A DNA stretch of 64,000 nt from DASXRA01 sp036506155 (GTDB lineage: Bacteria > Actinomycetota > Actinomycetes > Mycobacteriales > Jatrophihabitantaceae). The notes beneath the pieces are model-generated. The model worked only from the letters and a program-made list of their open reading frames with translations, was not told where the DNA came from and searched no databases. This document shows, one piece after another, positions 7,617 to 16,740 of this stretch. The stretch covers positions 34,124 through 98,123 of the forward strand of contig DASXSF010000081.1 in the NCBI GenBank assembly GCA_036506155.1. The letters run 5' to 3'. Position 1 is the stretch's first letter; every line of letters begins with the position of its first letter. The translations under genes were made by a program, and so were the position numbers.

Positions 7617-10006
7617 CGCAAGCACCGGCGAAGGAAGACCTGGTCACGCTCACCATCGACGGGTTCGAAATCTCCGTACCCAAGGGTACGTTGATCATCC
7701 GCGCGGCCGAGCGGCTCGGGATCTCGATCCCGCGCTTCTGCGATCACCCCCTGCTCGAGCCGGCGGGTGCGTGCCGCCAGTGCCTGGTCGAGGTCACCGA
7801 CCTCGGCAACGGCCGCGGTATGCCCAAGCCCGCGGCGTCGTGCACGACGACGGTCACGCCCGGCATGGTCGTCAAGACGCAGCTGACGTCGCCTGTCGCG
7901 GACAAGGCGCAGCAGGGCGTCATGGAGATGCTGCTCATCAATCACCCACTCGACTGCCCCATCTGCGACAAGGGCGGCGAGTGCCCGCTGCAGAACCAGG
8001 CGATGAGCAACGGCCGTGGCGACTCGCGGTTCGTCGACGTCAAACGCACCTGGCCGAAGCCGATCGCGATCAGCCCGAACGTGCTGCTCGACCGTGAGCG
8101 CTGCGTCTCGTGCCAGCGGTGTACCCGCTTCTCCGACGAGATCGCGGGCGACCCGTTCATCGACCTGCTCGAACGCGGTTGGCAACAGGAGATCGGCACC
8201 TCGCCGGAGCAGCCGTTCCAGTCGTACTTCTCCGGTAACACCGTGCAGATTTGCCCTGTCGGCGCGTTGACCGGTGCGTCGTACCGATTCCAGGCGCGGC
8301 CGTTCGATCTTCAGTCGACGCCGTCGGTGTGTGAGCACTGCGCGTCGGGATGCGACCAGCGCAGCGACTGGCGGCGCAGTCGCATCACCCGGCGGCTCGC
8401 CGGCGACGACCCCGAGGTGAACGAGGAGTGGAACTGCGACAAGGGCCGCTGGGCGTTCCACTACGCGACACAGTCCGATCGGCTGCTCACCCCGCTCGTC
8501 CGCGACGAGTCGGGCATCCTCGTCGAGGCGTCGTGGCCGGACGCTCTGGAGCGCGCCGCGGCCGGGCTGCGCGAGGCCGTCGATCGGGGCGGCGTCGGCG
8601 TGCTGCCCGGCGGGCGACTCACCGAGGAGGACGCGTACGCGTACGCGAAGTTTGCCCGGGTGGCGCTGGCGACCAATGACATCGACTACCGGGTGCGGCC
8701 ACATTCCGACGAGGAATTGGCATTCCTCGGCTCGCACGTCGCAGGCGTGAGCCCGGAACACGTCTCGTACCGGTCGCTCGAGGCCGCCCCGGCGGTGCTG
8801 CTCGCGGGCTTCGAACCGGAGGACGAGTCTCCGATCGTGTTCCTGCGACTGCGCAAGGCCGTACGCCGGGGTACGCGCGTCTGGGCGGTGGCCGCGCTGG
8901 CGTCGAACGGCCTCGCGAAGCTCTCCGGCACGCTGCTGCAGGCGGTGCCGGGCGGTGAGGCGTCCGCGCTGGACGCCCTGCCCGCCGACGTCGTCGAGGC
9001 ACTGCGCGCCGACGGTGCGGTGATCCTGGTGGGCGAGCGGCTGGCGTCTTCGCCCGGCGCCCTGTCGGCCGCGGCCTCGTTGGCGACGCAGACCGGTGCC
9101 CGCCTCGCCTGGGTACCGCGACGGGCGGGGGAGCGCGGCGCTGTCGACGCGGGCGCACTTCCGACACTGCTGCCCGGCGGACGTCCGGTCGCGGATGCCG
9201 CTGCGCGCGCCGATGTCGAGCAGGCCTGGGACGCGTCGGTGCCCGCGACGCCCGGACGCGACGCGAACGGCATCCTGGCCGCCACTCGCGACGGTGCGCT
9301 GGCCGCCCTGGTGATCGGCGGCGTCGACCCGGACGACTTCGCAGACCCGGCGCTGGCCGCCGAGGCGCTCGACCGTGCCGGGTTCATTGTGAGCCTCGAG
9401 ATACGTCGCAGTACGGTCACGGAGCGCGCCGACGTGGTACTGCCGGTCGCGCCGCCGGCCGAGAAGTCCGGCCGGTACGTCACGTGGGAGGGGCGGCGCC
9501 GTCCCTTCGACCTCACCCTGCACGGCACCGGCGCGATCTCCGACGCACGGGTACTCCACACCCTGGCTGAGGAACTGGACGTCGACCTGGGGCTCCCGAC
9601 GCCTGAGGCGGCGCGCGCCGAGCTGTTGCGCCTGGGCGCGGGGACGAGCCGGGTCGCAGCCCCGCACGTCGCGCCGACGACGCCGGCAGCGCCCCGCCAA
9701 GGGCAGGCGGTCCTCGCGACGTGGCACGAGCTCCTCGACGCAGGACGGATGTCCGTCGGCGACGAGCACCTCGCCGCCACCGCGAAGCCGGCCCGCGCAC
9801 TGCTGTCGCCGGCGACGGCCTCGGAGGTCGGCGAGCGCGTTACCGTATCGACGGCACGCGGGTCGATCACCGTCCCGGTCGAGGTGGCCGACATGCCCGA
9901 CGGTGTCGTGTGGCTACCCACGAACGCGCGTGGCTGCGCGGTGCGCGCCACGCTCGGCGCTGTCCCCGGCAATGTCGTCTCCATCGCCGCAGGAGGTGAG
10001 CGATGA
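7613..10006 (+). CDS. nuoG: NADH-quinone oxidoreductase subunit G
   Basis: 797 aa, 75-kDa iron-sulfur subunit. Ligands are visible for [2Fe-2S] N1b (C43, C54, C57, C77), the His-ligated cluster N5 (H111, C115, C118, C124) and N4 (C164, C167, C170, C214). C240, C243, C247 and C275 form CxxCxxxC-x27-C, the extra off-pathway N7 motif found in E. coli and Thermus but not in mitochondria. The remainder is a degenerate molybdopterin-oxidoreductase-like domain. The start at 7613 is fixed by the ATGA overlap with nuoF; the stop overlaps nuoH. Confidence 0.97.
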   Translation: MTQAPAKEDLVTLTIDGFEISVPKGTLIIRAAERLGISIPRFCDHPLLEPAGACRQCLVEVTDLGNGRGMPKPAASCTTTVTPGMVVKTQLTSPVADKAQQGVMEMLLINHPLDCPICDKGGECPLQNQAMSNGRGDSRFVDVKRTWPKPIAISPNVLLDRERCVSCQRCTRFSDEIAGDPFIDLLERGWQQEIGTSPEQPFQSYFSGNTVQICPVGALTGASYRFQARPFDLQSTPSVCEHCASGCDQRSDWRRSRITRRLAGDDPEVNEEWNCDKGRWAFHYATQSDRLLTPLVRDESGILVEASWPDALERAAAGLREAVDRGGVGVLPGGRLTEEDAYAYAKFARVALATNDIDYRVRPHSDEELAFLGSHVAGVSPEHVSYRSLEAAPAVLLAGFEPEDESPIVFLRLRKAVRRGTRVWAVAALASNGLAKLSGTLLQAVPGGEASALDALPADVVEALRADGAVILVGERLASSPGALSAAASLATQTGARLAWVPRRAGERGAVDAGALPTLLPGGRPVADAAARADVEQAWDASVPATPGRDANGILAATRDGALAALVIGGVDPDDFADPALAAEALDRAGFIVSLEIRRSTVTERADVVLPVAPPAEKSGRYVTWEGRRRPFDLTLHGTGAISDARVLHTLAEELDVDLGLPTPEAARAELLRLGAGTSRVAAPHVAPTTPAAPRQGQAVLATWHELLDAGRMSVGDEHLAATAKPARALLSPATASEVGERVTVSTARGSITVPVEVADMPDGVVWLPTNARGCAVRATLGAVPGNVVSIAAGGER

Positions 10007-11313
10007 GCCTGGCCGCCACTCAGGACGTCCCGGGCTTCGGGGGCGAGCCAGTCTGGCTCGTGATCATCAAGGTCATCATGGTGTTCGCGTTTCTGGTCAT
10101 CATGGTGCTGTTCTCGATCGTGTTCGAGCGCAAGGTCGTCGGACGCATGCAGAACCGCATCGGCCCGAACCGCACGGGCCCATGGGGCACGCTCCAATCG
10201 CTGGCCGACGGCGTCAAGCTGGCCTTCAAGGAAGAGGTCATCCCGCTGCTGGCGGATAAGCCGGTGTACTTCCTCGCGCCGGTCCTCTCGGCGGTGCCGG
10301 CATTTCTGGCGTTCTCGGTGGTGCCGTTCGGCCCGGAGGTGTCGATGTTCGGCCACCACACCATGCTGCAGTTGACGGATCTGCCCGTGGGCGTACTGGT
10401 GATCTTCGCGTGCTCGTCGCTCGGCGTGTACGGCGTGGTGCTGGCCGGGTGGGCGTCCGGCTCGACGTACCCGCTGCTCGGCGCGCTGCGCAGCGCGGCG
10501 CAGATGATCTCGTACGAGGTCGCAATGGGTCTTTCGTTCGTCGCGGTGTTCCTGTTCGCCGGGACGATGTCGACCTCGCAGATCGTCTTCGAGCAGCGGC
10601 ACGTGTGGTATGTGCTACCGCTGATCGTGTCGTTCGTCATCTACGCCGTGGCCGTGGTGGGCGAGACGAACCGCGCCCCGTTCGACCTGCCCGAGGCAGA
10701 GTCGGAATTGGTGGGCGGGTTCCACACCGAATACTCGTCGTTCAAGTTCGCGATGTTCTTCCTCGCCGAGTACATCAACATGGTCACCGTTTCGGCGCTG
10801 GCCACCACACTGTTCCTGGGCGGCTGGCGGGCGCCCTGGCCGATTTCGCTGTGGCACGGCGCCAACTCCGGATGGTGGCCGGTGCTGTGGTTCGTGAGCA
10901 AGGTCGTGCTGCTGATATTCGTGTTCGTGTGGCTGCGCGGCACCCTGCCTCGGATGCGCTACGACCAGTTCATGCAGCTCGGCTGGAAAGTACTCATCCC
11001 CATCAACCTGGGCTGGATCCTGGCCGTGTCGTCCATGCATGTACTGCGCGACCGCGGCTGGCCGACCTGGAAGGCGGCGGCGATCGTCCTGGTGCCGGTG
11101 CTGCTGGTCATCCTCGTCATCCTCACCGCCATGGAGGGTGCATCGGCGCGACGCCGAGCCGCACAAGCCGCCGAGGACGAAGCCGAGGCACGCCGCGGCC
11201 CCGCGTTCCCGGTTCCGCCCATGGACCTTCGGGTACCGCGGACTCCGAAGCTCGTACCGGCGTCGGCGCCGGCGGCCGTACTAGACCAGAAGGGGAGTGA
11301 CGCCGATGGCTGA
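10003..11313 (+). CDS. nuoH: NADH-quinone oxidoreductase subunit H
   Basis: 436 aa, about eight transmembrane helices. It anchors the peripheral arm and forms the membrane side of the quinone tunnel. Family signatures: ERKVVGRMQNRIGPNRTGPWG near residue 42 and ETNRAPFDLPEAESELVGG near residue 222 (acidic E-channel loop). The last ~60 residues after the final helix are a charged cytoplasmic tail. Overlaps nuoG by ATGA and nuoI by 8 bases. Confidence 0.98.
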   Translation: MSLAATQDVPGFGGEPVWLVIIKVIMVFAFLVIMVLFSIVFERKVVGRMQNRIGPNRTGPWGTLQSLADGVKLAFKEEVIPLLADKPVYFLAPVLSAVPAFLAFSVVPFGPEVSMFGHHTMLQLTDLPVGVLVIFACSSLGVYGVVLAGWASGSTYPLLGALRSAAQMISYEVAMGLSFVAVFLFAGTMSTSQIVFEQRHVWYVLPLIVSFVIYAVAVVGETNRAPFDLPEAESELVGGFHTEYSSFKFAMFFLAEYINMVTVSALATTLFLGGWRAPWPISLWHGANSGWWPVLWFVSKVVLLIFVFVWLRGTLPRMRYDQFMQLGWKVLIPINLGWILAVSSMHVLRDRGWPTWKAAAIVLVPVLLVILVILTAMEGASARRRAAQAAEDEAEARRGPAFPVPPMDLRVPRTPKLVPASAPAAVLDQKGSDADG

Positions 11314-11992
11314 GCCACCCGTCCGGCGCACCGACCGTGCCCCCGTGTCGCCACCGGGTCACGAGCCGGTGCGAGCCGCGCCCACGCCCGAACCGGCCGT
11401 CAGCCCCGTGGGATTCGCCAAGGGGTTCGGGCTGACGTTCGGCCAGATGTTCAAGAAGGTCTACACACAGCAGTACCCATTCGACTTCTACCCGACCGCG
11501 CCCCGCTACCACGGGCGACACGTGCTCAACCGGCACCCGGACGGGCTGGAGAAGTGCGTGGGCTGCGAGTTGTGCGCGTGGGCGTGCCCGGCGGACGCCA
11601 TCTACGTCGAGGGTGCGGACAACACCGAGACCGAGCGGTACTCGCCCGGCGAGCGCTACGGCAAGGTGTACCAGATCAACTACCTGCGCTGTATCTTCTG
11701 CGGGCTATGCATCGAGGCGTGCCCGACCCGCTCGCTGACCATGTCCAACGAGTATGAGCTGGCCCTCGACAACCGGCAGGACCTGATCTACACCAAGGAG
11801 CAGCTGATGGCGCCGCTGCTGCCCGGCATGGAAGCGCCGCCACATCCGATGCGCCTCGGCGACGACGAGAAGGACTACTACGCCGCAAAGACGCAGGAGC
11901 CACTCACGAAGGGTGCGCCGCAGAGTGCCGCAAATGCCGGCGGCAAGCCGATCGTGGGGCAAGCAATCGAAGTGGGCGGCCACCATGCTTAA
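11306..11992 (+). CDS. nuoI: NADH-quinone oxidoreductase subunit I
   Basis: 228 aa. Two 8Fe-ferredoxin-type motifs, CVGCELCAWACP near residue 85 and CIFCGLCIEACP near residue 130, bind [4Fe-4S] clusters N6a and N6b that pass electrons to NuoB. The ATG at 11306 is preferred to the GTG at 11297 because AGGGGAG (11291-11297) is at proper spacing for the ATG. The N-terminal ~30 residues are a Pro/Arg-rich extension. This is the last gene before the only long structured gap in the operon. Confidence 0.96.
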   Translation: MAEPPVRRTDRAPVSPPGHEPVRAAPTPEPAVSPVGFAKGFGLTFGQMFKKVYTQQYPFDFYPTAPRYHGRHVLNRHPDGLEKCVGCELCAWACPADAIYVEGADNTETERYSPGERYGKVYQINYLRCIFCGLCIEACPTRSLTMSNEYELALDNRQDLIYTKEQLMAPLLPGMEAPPHPMRLGDDEKDYYAAKTQEPLTKGAPQSAANAGGKPIVGQAIEVGGHHA

Positions 11993-12127
11993 TCGCGCCT
12001 ACGTGTCTCGTCGTCCCCCCCACTCGCTCCGCTCGGGGGGATCCGCCGATCCACACGCGCCTTCGGCGCTACGCCGCCGGCGGGCGCGAGCTCTTCGCGC
12101 GAGCGCTCATCGCCCGGCGGTTGGGTC
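11993..12127. promoter_or_regulatory. Structured spacer splitting nuoA-I from nuoJ-N
   Basis: 135 non-coding bases in an operon where genes otherwise mostly overlap. It holds a C6...G6 hairpin enclosing GAGCGG/CCGCTC (about 12016-12040), then CCGCCGG (12074-12080) pairing with CCGGCGG near 12113-12120. A reverse copy of a 24-base dispersed repeat lies inside this second arm. It could act as an attenuator, a processing site or an inserted repeat; no T-tract follows. Confidence 0.5.
12090..12113 (-). repeat. Dispersed 24-base repeat, copy A
   Basis: On the minus strand it reads GCGATGAGCGCTCGCGCGAA plus GAGC. It is identical over 24 bases to copy C at 58090 and matches 22 of 24 at 15159. From its ATG it opens a 13-codon mini-ORF beginning MSARAKS that stops at 12069. 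Confidence 0.6.
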
Positions 12128-12901
12128 ATGAGTGGGTCGCTTGCCGTTACGGCTGCTCCTCTTATGAATGGGGAGGTGCCGCTGGGCGAGGCGGTGTCCT
12201 TCTGGATACTTGCGCCGGTCTCGCTCGCCGGAGGCATCGGCATGGTGGCCTTCCGCAACGCCGTGCACTGTGCGCTCTCGCTCGCGGCCACCATGATGGC
12301 CCTAGGCGCCATGTACATCATCCAGCAGGGACCGTTCATCGGACTGGTGCAGGTGATCGTCTACACCGGCGCGATCATGATTCTGTTCCTGTTCGTGCTG
12401 ATGCTGGTCGGCCGTGACTCGTCCGATTCGCTGGTCGAGACGCTGCGCGGTCAGCGATGGGCGGCTGCCGTGTCCGGGATTGGGTTCGCCCTGCTCGTCG
12501 CGATCGGAGTCGGCCGTGCGTTCAAGGGCATCAAGCCGGCAAACCTCGACGCCCACAACTCCGGTGGCCACAACGTCAACTCGCTCGCCGAACTGCTGTT
12601 CACGAAATACCTGTTCGCGTTCGAGCTCACCTCGGTGCTGCTCATCGTGGCGGCGGTCGGTGCGATGGTGTACGCGCACATCGAGCGCGATGGGCCACGT
12701 CGCACTCAGAAATTGGTCGCGCAGGCGCGCATCAGGTCGGGACGGCCACAGCCGCTGCCGGGGCCGGGCGTGCTCGCGTCCGGCAACTCGATCGGGACGC
12801 CTGCGCTGCTGCCCGACGGCACGGTCTCGCCCGAGTCGGTTCTCGCGTCGACCCCCGGCGTTCGCGAACTGCCGGAGCTTCCTGCGGGGGAGGAGCTGTG
12901 A
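12128..12901 (+). CDS. nuoJ: NADH-quinone oxidoreductase subunit J
   Basis: 257 aa. Five hydrophobic helices in the first ~190 residues, including the signature helix VQVIVYTGAIMILFLFVLML with the conserved pi-bulge region. The last ~70 residues form a soluble tail. ATG at 12128 follows the structured spacer; the ribosome site is weak, and an ATG at 12164 (MNGEVPLGEA) is an alternative start. Ends by GTGA overlap with nuoK. Confidence 0.95.
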   Translation: MSGSLAVTAAPLMNGEVPLGEAVSFWILAPVSLAGGIGMVAFRNAVHCALSLAATMMALGAMYIIQQGPFIGLVQVIVYTGAIMILFLFVLMLVGRDSSDSLVETLRGQRWAAAVSGIGFALLVAIGVGRAFKGIKPANLDAHNSGGHNVNSLAELLFTKYLFAFELTSVLLIVAAVGAMVYAHIERDGPRRTQKLVAQARIRSGRPQPLPGPGVLASGNSIGTPALLPDGTVSPESVLASTPGVRELPELPAGEEL

Positions 12902-13197
12902 CACCGACCTACTATCTGGTGCTGTCCGCGGCGCTGTTCACGATCGGCGCGGTCGGCGTGCTCGTGCGCCGCAACGCGATCGTCGTGTTCATGTGCATCG
13001 AGCTGATGCTGAACGCGGTGAACCTGACACTCGTCACGTTCTCGCGGATCAACGGCTCGCTGGACGGGCAGGTCATCGCGTTCTTCGTGATGATCGTGGC
13101 TGCCGCTGAGGTCGTGATCGGTCTCGCGATCATCATGTCCATCTTCCGAACCCGGCGGTCGGCGTCCGTGGACGACGCCAACCTCCTCAAGTACTGA
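12898..13197 (+). CDS. nuoK: NADH-quinone oxidoreductase subunit K
   Basis: 99 aa with three transmembrane helices. A GTG start overlaps the nuoJ stop. The conserved proton-channel glutamates are present: one in MCIELMLNAVNL on helix 2 and another in AAAEVVIGLAI on helix 3. Normal length for the family. nuoL follows after 8 bases. Confidence 0.98.
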   Translation: MTPTYYLVLSAALFTIGAVGVLVRRNAIVVFMCIELMLNAVNLTLVTFSRINGSLDGQVIAFFVMIVAAAEVVIGLAIIMSIFRTRRSASVDDANLLKY

Positions 13198-13205
13198 GGG
13201 ACACC

Positions 13206-15107
13206 GTGACCACTGCGCATGGCGTGCAGTCTGCGGCCTGGTTGCTCATCGCGCTGCCGGCGTTATCAGCGGCCGTCCTGCTGCTCGCCGGAAAGCGGGC
13301 CGACAGATGGGCGCACTGGGTAGGCGCGCTCGTCCCTGCCGTGCTCTTCATCTATACAGTCGTGCTGTTCTTCTCGGTAAAGGGCCAGTCTGACCGAGAG
13401 GTCACCACCCAGAACTACTACACATGGATCCCCGTCGGCGGGCTCCATGTGGACTTCGGCATCCTGCTGGATCCGTTATCGCTTGTTTTCGCGCTGCTGA
13501 TCACGGGCGTCGGTGGCTTGATCCACATCTACGCGGTGGGCTACATGGCCGGCGACCCGGGGCGCCGGCGATTCTTCGGCTGGTTCAACCTGTTCATCGC
13601 CGCGATGTTGTTGCTGGTCCTGGGCAACAACTACCTATCTCTGTACGTCGGATGGGAGGGCGTCGGTCTCGCGTCATACCTGCTCATCGGGTACTACAAC
13701 CGCGAGTCGGCCGCCACCGCCGCGAAGAAGGCCTTCATCATGAACCGGGTCGGCGACGTCGGCCTGCTGATCGCGATCTTCACGATGTTCGCCTACTTCG
13801 GCACGACGTCGTACAGCGATCTGCTCTTCGGCAACGCCCACTACACGAAGGGCGTGGCCGCCGCGCTGGGCTTCATGCTGTTGCTCGGTGCGTGCGGCAA
13901 GTCCGGTCAGTTCCCGCTACAAGCATGGTTGCCCGACGCCATGGAGGGTCCGACCCCCGTATCTGCGCTCATCCACGCGGCGACGATGGTTACCGCCGGC
14001 GTGTATCTGATCGCCCGGTCGGCGCCGATCTTCGACCAGTCACAGGCGGCGCGCACCGCGGTGGTCATCGTCGGGGTGATCACGCTGCTGTACGGGTGCA
14101 TATGCGGATGCGCGCAGGACGACCTGAAACGTGTGCTCGCCTGGTCGACGGTCAGCCAGATCGGGTACATGTTCCTCGCGGTCGGCCTCGGTCCAGGTGT
14201 GTACGCGATCGGCATCATGCACCTGCTCGGCCACGGCTTCTTCAAGGCGGCGCTGTTCCTCTCCGCGGGATCGGTCATGCACGCCATGAACGACCGAATC
14301 AACATGCGTCGCTTGGGCGGGCTCGCCGCGGTCATGCCGATCACGTATCTGGTGTTCGTCGCCGGATACCTGGCGATCATCGGCTTCCCGCTCGCCACCG
14401 GCTTCTGGACCAAGGACAAGATCATCGAGGCGGCGCTCGACAAGGGAGGCACGTCCGGATGGATCCTCGGCGTCGCCGCCCTGGTCGGCGCGGGCATCAC
14501 TGCGTTCTACATGACGCGGGCACTGGTGATGACGTTCCACGGCGAACGGCGCTGGGAGGACGACGCCCACCCGCACGAGTCGCCGCGGATCATGACCTGG
14601 CCGATGATCGCGGTGGGCGTGCTGTCGTTGGTCGGCGGCTACTTGATGATCTTCGGTGGCGGGCTGCAGCACTGGCTGACGCCGTCGGTGGGCCCGAGCG
14701 TCGAGGAGGGCGTGCACACGGTGTCGCCAGTGGTGCTCACCATCCTGACGCTGCTGGTGGTGGCGCTCGGGGTGGGCGGTGCCTGGATGGTGTTCGGCAC
14801 GCGCCCGGTACCGGTGACCCAGCCGGTGGGCGTCTCCCCGATCACGACCGCCGCTCGCAAGAACCTCTACGAGGACGAGTTCAACGAGGCAGCCTTCGAG
14901 CGTCCCGGACTGTGGCTGACCCGGGCCCTGGTGTACTTCGACAGCAAGGGAGTTGACGGCGTGGTCAACGGGCTCGCCGCTGCGTTGGGCGGCGGATCGG
15001 GCCGATTGCGCAGGCTGCAAACCGGGTTCGTCCGCAGTTACGCGCTGTCAATGCTGGCGGGCGCCGTCGCTGTGGTAGCCGTCCTGCTCGCGGTGAGGTT
15101 CGGCTGA
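13206..15107 (+). CDS. nuoL: NADH-quinone oxidoreductase subunit L
   Basis: 633 aa antiporter-like proton-pumping subunit with about 16 helices. NNYLSLYVGWEGVGLASYLLIG near residue 140 carries the key Glu. GKSGQFPLQAWLPDAMEGPTPVSALIHAATMV near residue 235 carries the channel Lys and His residues, and LLGHGFFKAALFL near residue 340 the conserved His and Lys. The lateral-helix C-terminal part is present. GTG start 8 bases after nuoK. Confidence 0.98.
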   Translation: MTTAHGVQSAAWLLIALPALSAAVLLLAGKRADRWAHWVGALVPAVLFIYTVVLFFSVKGQSDREVTTQNYYTWIPVGGLHVDFGILLDPLSLVFALLITGVGGLIHIYAVGYMAGDPGRRRFFGWFNLFIAAMLLLVLGNNYLSLYVGWEGVGLASYLLIGYYNRESAATAAKKAFIMNRVGDVGLLIAIFTMFAYFGTTSYSDLLFGNAHYTKGVAAALGFMLLLGACGKSGQFPLQAWLPDAMEGPTPVSALIHAATMVTAGVYLIARSAPIFDQSQAARTAVVIVGVITLLYGCICGCAQDDLKRVLAWSTVSQIGYMFLAVGLGPGVYAIGIMHLLGHGFFKAALFLSAGSVMHAMNDRINMRRLGGLAAVMPITYLVFVAGYLAIIGFPLATGFWTKDKIIEAALDKGGTSGWILGVAALVGAGITAFYMTRALVMTFHGERRWEDDAHPHESPRIMTWPMIAVGVLSLVGGYLMIFGGGLQHWLTPSVGPSVEEGVHTVSPVVLTILTLLVVALGVGGAWMVFGTRPVPVTQPVGVSPITTAARKNLYEDEFNEAAFERPGLWLTRALVYFDSKGVDGVVNGLAAALGGGSGRLRRLQTGFVRSYALSMLAGAVAVVAVLLAVRFG

Positions 15108-15158
15108 TGAACGAGCACCGCAGGGCCGTCGCGCCGGGCCGGGAAGCGCAGCTCAGCA

Positions 15159-15182
15159 GCGATGGACGCTCGCGCGAAGAGC
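15159..15182 (+). repeat. Dispersed 24-base repeat, copy B
   Basis: Matches copies A and C at 22 of 24 bases and sits in the 82-base nuoL/nuoM gap. Read from its ATG it gives MDARAKS. Its 3' edge runs straight into the GGAGGG ribosome site of nuoM. Confidence 0.6.
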
Positions 15183-15189
15183 GGAGGGC

Positions 15190-16740
15190 ATGATGCACAA
15201 TCCTGTGCTGCTTATCGTCGTGCTCCTGCCGCTGGTCGGCTCGCTGATCGTGTTCGCCCTGCCCAAGCGGGATCCCAAGCTGGCGAAGCAAGTCACGCTG
15301 GCTTTCACCCTGGTCATCGCGATCTACACGATCATCGTCGCCATCAATTTCGACACGACGGGCGCCCGGTTCCAGTTCGTCGGTAGCTGGACGTGGATCA
15401 AGGCGCTGGGCGTGCACCTCGCTTTCGGAGTCGACGGCATCGCGCTCGTCCTGCTGCTGATGTCCGTGATCCTTGTGCCGGCGGTCGTGCTCGCGTCGTG
15501 GAACTCGTTCGACAGCCGCCGCGACGCCGAGGATACGTTGCAGCCGCGGCGCAGCGTCAAGACGTATTTCGCCTTGGTGCTCCTCCTCCAGTTCTTCATG
15601 ATCGGCGTGTTCACCGCGCTGGACGTCTTCCTCTTCTACGTCTTCTTCGAGGCGATGCTGGTACCGATGTACTTCATCATCGGCAGCTTCGGCGGACCTC
15701 GGCGGCAATACGCTGCGATGAAGTTCTTCTTGTATTCGCTGTTCGGCGGGCTCTTGATGCTGGCCGCGGTGATCGGCCTGTACATCACCTCCGGCAAGGG
15801 GACGTTCTCGTTCACGGAGCTGATCGGCTCGATCCCCGACAACGCCACGCAGAAATGGCTGTTCCTCGGTTTCTTCATCGCGTTCGCGATCAAGGCGCCT
15901 CTCGTGCCGTTCCACACCTGGCTGCCTGACGCCGGGGCGGAGGCGCCGGCCGGCGGCGCGGCGCTGCTCGTGGGCGTACTCGACAAGGTCGGCACATTCG
16001 GATTCCTGCGCTACTGCCTGCCACTGTTCCCGGCCGCATCTCGGTACTTCGCCCCGACCGTCCTGATCCTGTCGGTAATCGGCATCCTGTATGCAGCATT
16101 CCTGGCAATCGGCCAGCGCGACATGAAGCGGCTCGTCGCGTACACGTCGGTGGCCCACTTCGGCTTCATCGGCCTGGGTATCTTCGCGTTCACATCCCAG
16201 GGCGGAACCGGAGCCGTGCTGTACATGGTCAACCACGGCTTCTCAACCGGCATGCTGTTCCTGATCGTCGGGCTGCTCATCGCCCGCGGAAAGAGCCGCA
16301 ACGTCGCTGACTACGGCGGTACGTCGAAGGTCACGCCGTGGCTCGCCGGAGTATTCCTGGTTGCTGTCATGTCCTCACTGGCACTGCCCGGCCTGTCGAC
16401 GTTCGTGAGTGAATTCCTCGTCCTCGTCGGGACGTTTACGCGGCACAAGGGCTTGGCGATCCTCGCCACGGCCGGCATCATCCTCGCGGCGATCTACGTG
16501 TTGTGGCTGTACCAGCGCACGATGACCGGCACCGTCCTCGACAAGGTCCGCAGGTTCCGCGACCTCAACGTCCGCGAGGCATTCGCCGTCGGGCCGCTCA
16601 TCGCGATCATCCTGTTCCTCGGCATCTATCCCAAGCCGGTGATCGATGTGATCAACCCGGCCGTCAGGGCCACTCTCCAGGACGTCCACCAGACCGACCC
16701 GACTCCTGCGTCCGGCACGGCGATCGGAGGTGGCCGGTGA
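15190..16740 (+). CDS. nuoM: NADH-quinone oxidoreductase subunit M
   Basis: 516 aa antiporter-like pumping subunit, about 14 helices. It has FYVFFEAMLVPMYFIIG (conserved Glu), IKAPLVPFHTWLPDAGAEAPAGGAALL (channel Lys and His) and YTSVAHFGFIGLGIFAF. Two adjacent ATG codons (15190, 15193) follow GGAGGG; the exact one used cannot be told. Overlaps nuoN by one base (TGATG). Confidence 0.97.
   Translation: MMHNPVLLIVVLLPLVGSLIVFALPKRDPKLAKQVTLAFTLVIAIYTIIVAINFDTTGARFQFVGSWTWIKALGVHLAFGVDGIALVLLLMSVILVPAVVLASWNSFDSRRDAEDTLQPRRSVKTYFALVLLLQFFMIGVFTALDVFLFYVFFEAMLVPMYFIIGSFGGPRRQYAAMKFFLYSLFGGLLMLAAVIGLYITSGKGTFSFTELIGSIPDNATQKWLFLGFFIAFAIKAPLVPFHTWLPDAGAEAPAGGAALLVGVLDKVGTFGFLRYCLPLFPAASRYFAPTVLILSVIGILYAAFLAIGQRDMKRLVAYTSVAHFGFIGLGIFAFTSQGGTGAVLYMVNHGFSTGMLFLIVGLLIARGKSRNVADYGGTSKVTPWLAGVFLVAVMSSLALPGLSTFVSEFLVLVGTFTRHKGLAILATAGIILAAIYVLWLYQRTMTGTVLDKVRRFRDLNVREAFAVGPLIAIILFLGIYPKPVIDVINPAVRATLQDVHQTDPTPASGTAIGGGR

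Noticed and set aside
7406..9769. 787-codon minus-strand frame opposite nuoF/nuoG
   Set aside because: Composition of a codon-position shadow; the plus strand has clear Fe-S motifs throughout.
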